This document shows, piece after piece, positions 22,494 to 26,841 of a stretch of DNA of 26,841 nt. The stretch lies in contig CAZUOO010000009.1 in the NCBI GenBank assembly GCA_964621555.1, forward strand, positions 1 through 26,841. Direction: 5' to 3'. This DNA comes from UBA2022 sp964621555. Its GTDB lineage: Bacteria; Patescibacteriota; Dojkabacteria; SC72. Numbering within the stretch: position 1 is the stretch's first letter; each line of letters begins with the position of its first letter. The translations under genes were made by a program, and so were the position numbers. A model generated the notes under the pieces. It had not been told where the DNA came from. It searched no databases and worked only from the letters and a program-made list of their open reading frames with translations.

Positions 22494-23634
22494 AGTTGCA
22501 ATTGTCTCCGATGGATTAACCTCTCATGGTGGAGCAGAAAGCGTGATAGTACAAATCCTAAAGGAATATCCAAATGCAACAATCTATACATCAATTGCAG
22601 ATAATAGTTTCATTAAGAGGTTCTTTCCAAATAATAAGGTTGTGAAATCCTTTGTACAATACCTACCGTTTGAAAAGTTTCTTAGAAAAGAATATTTCCT
22701 CCTATATCCTTGGGGGTATAGACTATTTCCTTTTCTTGGATATGACGTTGTAATCTCTGTTTCTAGTGGTTTTGCCAAATTTGTAAAACCATGGAGCAGG
22801 AAAACCAAGCACATACTATACTGTTTAACACCTCCCAAGTTCTTTTGGATGAAAGATGGAAGAACTATTGATGATAATCCACGCGCCTCATACCGTTTCT
22901 ACTCATTTTTCATGGATACAATTCTAGAGAAGATTTGGCAGTATTGGGATAGAAAAGCTGCGAGATCTGCAGATTACGTTTTTGCAATATCAGAGGAAGT
23001 TAAGAAGCGAATTAAGCAGTTCTATGATTTAGACGTTGAGGTGATACATCCTCCAGTGAGTGTTTCCGCAATTCCATTTACAAAAAATATGGAGGAGAGG
23101 GAGAATTGGTTTCTATATTTAGGGAGGGTTGAGAGGTATAAAGGTATTAATATTGCAATTGCTGCATGTGCAGAGGCTAAAGTACCTCTAAAAGTGGCAG
23201 GAGTAGGGTCTCAGATGGAGGATATGAAAGACTTGGTTACAGAATTAAATGCTAAAGGTTTGGTTAAATTTCTTGGATACCCTACGGATGAAGAGAAGTT
23301 CAAACTTCTTGCTAAATGTAAGGCATTGATATTTCCTGTTAAGGATGAGGATTTTGGAATAGTTCCAGTAGAGGCAAATGCCTCGGGGGCGCCAGTGGTT
23401 GCATTAAGAAGTGGAGGTACAACTGAAACCATATCTGAAAGTAATCCCAAAACTGGGGTTTTCTTTAATGACTGGAATGCGTTATCTTTAGCTCAAGTGT
23501 TAAAGGATTTTGATTCTGATATGTTTGATTCGTATAACTGTCGTAAACAGGCAGAGCAATTCTCCGATGAGTTGTTCAGATATAAATTAAGTAGTGTTGT
23601 TAAAGATGTATGTATTTCTAAAAAGAGCGCTTGA
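22471..23634 (+). CDS. GT4 family glycosyltransferase (WbaZ-like), second tandem copy
   Basis: 387 residues and the same layout as the preceding gene: VAIVSDGLTSHGGAESVIVQI, VVISVSSGFAKF (93-104), CLTPPKFFWMKD (118-129), WDRKAARSADYVFAISEEVK (159-178) and VIHPPVS. The E-x7-E motif is in KDEDFGIVPVEANASG (E293, E301). The two genes are clearly paralogues but have diverged widely, so they likely add different residues or linkages. The end overlaps the phosphoglycosyl transferase gene by 29 nt, consistent with one operon. Confidence 0.92.
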   Translation: MKKETPLKVAIVSDGLTSHGGAESVIVQILKEYPNATIYTSIADNSFIKRFFPNNKVVKSFVQYLPFEKFLRKEYFLLYPWGYRLFPFLGYDVVISVSSGFAKFVKPWSRKTKHILYCLTPPKFFWMKDGRTIDDNPRASYRFYSFFMDTILEKIWQYWDRKAARSADYVFAISEEVKKRIKQFYDLDVEVIHPPVSVSAIPFTKNMEERENWFLYLGRVERYKGINIAIAACAEAKVPLKVAGVGSQMEDMKDLVTELNAKGLVKFLGYPTDEEKFKLLAKCKALIFPVKDEDFGIVPVEANASGAPVVALRSGGTTETISESNPKTGVFFNDWNALSLAQVLKDFDSDMFDSYNCRKQAEQFSDELFRYKLSSVVKDVCISKKSA

Positions 23635-24253
23635 CCTTGTAGGGGCAACTGTCGCAATAATCATTTTTTCTCCAGTATTAATTGCTTTTGCACTTCTTGT
23701 TAAATTTGATGGAACTAATGGCCCAATCTTTGTAGATGTCTCTACCAGAGTCGGGAAGGGAAGAAAGAATTTTTTCATGTACAAGTTTAGATCTATGGTA
23801 CCTGGTGCGCATATAGATTTCTGGGATAATCATCCTGAGCTTGAGGCTCTGAAAAAGGAGTGGCATAAAATTGGGAAGCTACCAATAGATAGAGATCCAA
23901 GGATAACATGGGTAGGAAGAATTATTCGTAAGACCGATTTGGATGAACTTCCTCAGCTATTTAATATCCTTAAAGGTGATATGAGTATTGTAGGGCCAAG
24001 GGCTCCATATCCAGAGGAATTAAGTAGGTATATTGCAGAGTATAAGGGGATTGAGGACGATGTTAACACTTCTTTTACAGTTAAACCTGGACTCACAGGG
24101 GTTTGGCAGGTATCTGGGAGAAATTCAATATCTATGCCGCAGAGGTATAAGATGGAGGCTGAGTATGCCAGAAGGAAGAATATCTTTGAGGATATTTCAA
24201 TCATTATTAAAACACCACTTGTTATGATTACTCGCAAAGGTGCTGCAGAGTAG
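23606..24253 (+). CDS. Polyprenyl-phosphate phosphoglycosyl transferase (bacterial sugar transferase)
   Basis: 215 residues, the minimal catalytic form of the WbaP/PglC/ExoY family. One hydrophobic N-terminal segment (about 10-32) is a membrane anchor, and the motifs MYKFRSM (58-64), RKTDLDELPQLFN (108-120, with the catalytic D113-E114), KGDMSIVGPR (123-132) and PGLTGVWQVSGR (161-172) follow. It transfers a sugar 1-phosphate from a UDP-sugar to a polyprenyl phosphate, starting glycan synthesis at the inner membrane face. GTG at 23594 is an alternative start; the ATG is preferred. The TAG stop is 3 nt before recO. Confidence 0.94.
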   Translation: MYVFLKRALDLVGATVAIIIFSPVLIAFALLVKFDGTNGPIFVDVSTRVGKGRKNFFMYKFRSMVPGAHIDFWDNHPELEALKKEWHKIGKLPIDRDPRITWVGRIIRKTDLDELPQLFNILKGDMSIVGPRAPYPEELSRYIAEYKGIEDDVNTSFTVKPGLTGVWQVSGRNSISMPQRYKMEAEYARRKNIFEDISIIIKTPLVMITRKGAAE

Positions 24254-24256
24254 TGT

Positions 24257-24889
24257 ATGAGAACTCATAGAGACCAAGTTATCGTTCTAAAATCAAGAAA
24301 CTATTCTGAAGCGGATAAGATACTGAATGTTTTTGGTAAGGAATTTGGTAAGTTTTCACTGTTAGCCAAAGGAATGCGCAGGATGGCCTCAAAGAATAGA
24401 GGGAATATGCAAACCCTATCTATCGCTGATGTATCTTTCTATAAAGCGCAGGGAATTCCACTACTACTAGAATCCAAATCTGTCGTTATTCCGGATTTCA
24501 CAACATTGGATATAAATAACTCTTCTAGGGTACTAACTTTAATTCATAAGCTAATACCCGAAGATCAGAAATATCCTCGGGTATATACTGCATTAAAAAA
24601 GGCGATTAAGGATGGATTGTCTGATGAGCTCACTAGCCGATTTAGACTCCTGTTCCTTATAGAAGAAGGGTTAATAGATAATATGCAGGTATGTAATACG
24701 TGTGGGAATTCAGAGGGAAATAAATATTTGCAACTATCTTCTTTTGTATTGGTATGTGAAAATTGTTATAGTAATAAAAAGTGGTCCAGTAGTGATATTG
24801 TTAATGTTCAAGAGGGACTGTATATGAATCCTAAATTCATAAAAGCGCTAGACCACTATATAAATAACCTGCTTCTTAACTTGGTATAG
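24257..24889 (+). CDS. recO: DNA repair protein RecO
   Basis: 210 residues, slightly short of the usual 220-260. The OB-fold start QVIVLKSRNYSEADKILNVF (7-26), followed by GKFSLLAKGMRR (31-42), is typical of RecO. A zinc site C146-x2-C149 ... C167-x2-C170 lies in the C-terminal half. RecO works with RecR to load RecA on single-stranded DNA coated with SSB. It sits in the glycan operon without functional connection, as often happens in compact genomes. Its TAG stop shares a base with the GTG start of the next gene. Confidence 0.93.
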   Translation: MRTHRDQVIVLKSRNYSEADKILNVFGKEFGKFSLLAKGMRRMASKNRGNMQTLSIADVSFYKAQGIPLLLESKSVVIPDFTTLDINNSSRVLTLIHKLIPEDQKYPRVYTALKKAIKDGLSDELTSRFRLLFLIEEGLIDNMQVCNTCGNSEGNKYLQLSSFVLVCENCYSNKKWSSSDIVNVQEGLYMNPKFIKALDHYINNLLLNLV

Positions 24890-26715
24890 TGAAATATATA
24901 ACTGCCCAAACAATTATACTCTCAGTTCTCTTCTTATTTCTGTCCCTGATTCCATCTAGTGTATTTGCTGATGATTTTGTAGGAACAACCAACGTACAGG
25001 TAGATGCGTTTATTGATATTGATCCATATTCTTTAGTTGAGGTTGATAATGAAAATACAGAGGTTGGACTGTGGAGGAATATACGGGTACGCATTAGGGA
25101 TAGAAATGGTACACCACTAGTGAATAGGGAGGTGAGATTACACTCTGAACCCTCTCTTAATACCGAGTTTATTCAACCCACCGTTACCGACAATGATGGT
25201 TGGGCCCTTGGTAGTTTTAGATCTTCAGCTCCCGGGGTTTATACAATTAAAGCCAAGGATGTTACATTCTCAACTGATATAAATGTTCAACACAGTGCAG
25301 CTGTATATGTATTCCCTGTACCTTCACCTGATATTAACCCGGAACCCTACTATACTAAAGGTAGTACAAATACAATAACTTGGGATGCTGTACAAGGGCT
25401 TGATACTCAATATAAGTATAGGGTAGAGGTTTCAACTGTTAGTACATTTACAACTATAGTTTCTACCTCCCCTCTAATCACAAATCTCTCCTACACATTT
25501 ACAGGTTTGGATGATTCTAAAATGTACTTCTATCGTGTACTTGCTCAAAATAGTGGGGGAGCAGATAGTGCTTGGTCAGATACTGTGTTTAGTGTGCAGG
25601 ATTCATCTGCTCCAATTATTATTCCGACCCAACAACCTACTATCGATAAATCAAGCAATGTACCAAGTATTACATTTAAGTTTAATGTTACAGATAATCT
25701 CTCATTGAAGGAAGTTAAATTGTACTGTGTTACCTCAAATGGTAATGAGGAGTGTGGTTCATTACAATCGACAGGTAGTAGCTATACCGCCTATATCTCA
25801 TTTAGTTCACTAGAGCGTGGCCTATTTAAGAAGTATAACGGTAAGTATGAGTTTTGTGTAACAGCACAGGATCAAGCAGGGAATGTTTCTGAGCGGTGTG
25901 ATTTTTCAATTGTATTAGATGATTACATAGATATCGACGTTCCAATTTTTACGGAGGTGATTAACTATGTTTTTAAGAATGTTAATAACTTCGTTGCAGA
26001 TATTGATAGTAGTGTGGCGGATTATCTTTCAGGGTTGAAAGTTCTTTCCCTTACACTGCTTGGTCTTCTTCTTCTACTTATCTCTACTTCTTTCTCACTA
26101 TTTATTCTTCTAGGGTCTATTTCTCTCATCCCATACCTGGTTGTGAATACCTTCTATCGTTTTCTTAACTTCATTGGTTTTAGGAAGCATGGAGCGCCTT
26201 GTGGGGTTGTCTATGATTCGGTAACGAAGAAACCTTTAGGCTTGGTTAGAGTGAAGATATATAACAATAATAACGTATTGATTAGAAAGGATATTACTAA
26301 TTCTAAAGGTGAATTCTTTGGTAATTTGGATATAGGTAGGTATAGGGTGATTATAGATAGAAGGGGGTATCTCTTTCCAAGTTTGGTAGTTAAAAAGGAT
26401 GTGGATGAGAAATATAGTAGGGTGTATAGAGGGGATATGATTATTGTTTCTAAGCGTAATCCTATGAATATTTCTATTCCTCTTGACCCTGTAGATATGA
26501 TGTCGAATGATTTAAGGAAGAGGTATAGAAAGATGAAGGTTGTTCATTTTATTAAACATCTCAATATTCTTATTACAGTTATTGGTTTGTTATTAGCTCT
26601 TCATGCATTTGATAGGGATGTGAGTTGGTTTAATCTGTTTATCCTTCTACTATATATCCCAGCATTTGGCTTTTATCTCAAGGCAGTTCTTAGATTGAAT
26701 ATTGGAATGAAGTAG
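24889..26715 (+). CDS. Multi-domain surface membrane protein (Ig-like/Fn3 and carboxypeptidase regulatory-like domains)
   Basis: 608 residues, GTG start overlapping the recO stop (TAGTG). A signal peptide (1-27, cleavage near SVFA) is followed by an invasin-type Ig-like domain (about 58-135), an Fn3 domain (145-237) and another Ig-like domain with four cysteines (248-345). A long hydrophobic stretch (381-421) can form two membrane helices. Next comes a carboxypeptidase regulatory-like beta domain (about 437-505; VVYDSVTKKPLGLVRVKIY and GRYRVIIDRRGY), then two more helices (558-600). The first part faces outside; the side of the second beta domain depends on whether 381-421 spans once or twice. 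Role in adhesion or envelope structure is an inference. Confidence 0.8.
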   Translation: MKYITAQTIILSVLFLFLSLIPSSVFADDFVGTTNVQVDAFIDIDPYSLVEVDNENTEVGLWRNIRVRIRDRNGTPLVNREVRLHSEPSLNTEFIQPTVTDNDGWALGSFRSSAPGVYTIKAKDVTFSTDINVQHSAAVYVFPVPSPDINPEPYYTKGSTNTITWDAVQGLDTQYKYRVEVSTVSTFTTIVSTSPLITNLSYTFTGLDDSKMYFYRVLAQNSGGADSAWSDTVFSVQDSSAPIIIPTQQPTIDKSSNVPSITFKFNVTDNLSLKEVKLYCVTSNGNEECGSLQSTGSSYTAYISFSSLERGLFKKYNGKYEFCVTAQDQAGNVSERCDFSIVLDDYIDIDVPIFTEVINYVFKNVNNFVADIDSSVADYLSGLKVLSLTLLGLLLLLISTSFSLFILLGSISLIPYLVVNTFYRFLNFIGFRKHGAPCGVVYDSVTKKPLGLVRVKIYNNNNVLIRKDITNSKGEFFGNLDIGRYRVIIDRRGYLFPSLVVKKDVDEKYSRVYRGDMIIVSKRNPMNISIPLDPVDMMSNDLRKRYRKMKVVHFIKHLNILITVIGLLLALHAFDRDVSWFNLFILLLYIPAFGFYLKAVLRLNIGMK

Positions 26716-26717
26716 TA

Positions 26718-26746
26718 TTGAAAAAATGGCATTATATTGATATCAT
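26718..26746 (+). promoter_or_regulatory. tRNA promoter
   Basis: TTGAAA (26718-26723), a 17-nt spacer and TATCAT (26741-26746). The first base of the mature tRNA lies 19 nt past the -10, so a short leader would be trimmed by RNase P. Confidence 0.6.
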
Positions 26747-26764
26747 CTACAGATTTATTGCCGT

Positions 26765-26840
26765 GGATGTGTAGCTCAATTGGTAGAGCAAGCGGCTCTT
26801 AACCGTTAGGTTCTGGGTTCGAGTCCCAGCACATCCACCA
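26765..26840 (+). tRNA. trnK: tRNA-Lys (anticodon CTT)
   Basis: A complete 76-nt cloverleaf. The acceptor stem GGATGTG/CACATCC is perfect, the D arm is GCTC...GAGC, the anticodon stem AGCGG/CCGTT encloses the loop CTCTTAA with anticodon CTT, and the T arm is CTGGG-TTCGAGT-CCCAG. Discriminator A and CCA are encoded. It reads AAG codons. Confidence 0.97.
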
Positions 26841-26841
26841 T

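Noticed and set aside
1..26841. Alternative genetic code with TGA as glycine (Gracilibacteria/Absconditabacteria type)
   Set aside because: TGA acts as a stop at natural protein ends (5409, 7475, 23634), and conserved genes such as secA, gmd and recO have no internal TGA.

Overview
AT-rich bacterial DNA with short intergenic gaps, many start/stop overlaps and almost no Shine-Dalgarno sequences. Stop codons read normally as TAA, TAG and TGA. Housekeeping anchors are secA, recO and a tRNA-Lys with an encoded CCA end. The compact layout, the small monoderm-like gene set (no outer-membrane genes seen) and the SecA with a lineage-type insertion suggest a Patescibacteria/CPR bacterium. This is an inference from style, and no marker here fixes the phylum. 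A run of 10 Ns at 5886-5895 shows that the sequence is a scaffold, probably a metagenome assembly.

Layout. (1) 1-375 is non-coding and holds two copies of a 68-nt repeat and a minus-strand hairpin with a T tract. (2) 376-1032 (minus) is an HD-domain hydrolase. (3) 1130-8404 (plus) is one tightly packed surface-glycan operon: a Wzt-type polysaccharide export ATPase, two SAM methyltransferase-like proteins, a GT11 fucosyltransferase, and four GT2/GT4 glycosyltransferases, one of them cut by the assembly gap. (4) 8390-9577 (minus) is a GT4 enzyme that converges on that operon. (5) 9669-14273 (plus) holds a GT-C membrane glycosyltransferase, gmd, another GT4 and a DUF456 membrane protein. (6) 14263-17071 (minus) holds an unknown anchored protein and a secreted DNRLRE-M23 peptidase fusion. 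(7) 17168-20637 (plus) is a small anchored protein followed by secA. (8) 20806-21315 is a zinc-ribbon/acidic-tail protein. (9) 21345-26715 (plus) holds two tandem GT4 paralogues, a phosphoglycosyl transferase, recO and a multi-domain membrane protein. (10) 26765-26840 is tRNA-Lys(CUU).

How the genes fit together. The phosphoglycosyl transferase would start a glycan on a polyprenyl-phosphate carrier, and the GT2, GT4 and GT11 enzymes would extend it. Gmd supplies the precursor of GDP-fucose or another GDP-deoxyhexose. The methyltransferases could cap the chain, and the C-terminal domain of Wzt could recognise it for export. The GT-C enzyme may glycosylate proteins or lipids outside the membrane. 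The Wzm permease and the GDP-fucose synthase are not in the window. The clearest unexpected signals are an abrupt codon-usage switch inside wzt just after the ATPase core, -10 boxes placed 6-7 nt before start codons (leaderless mRNAs), and terminator-like hairpins that contain the stop codon.
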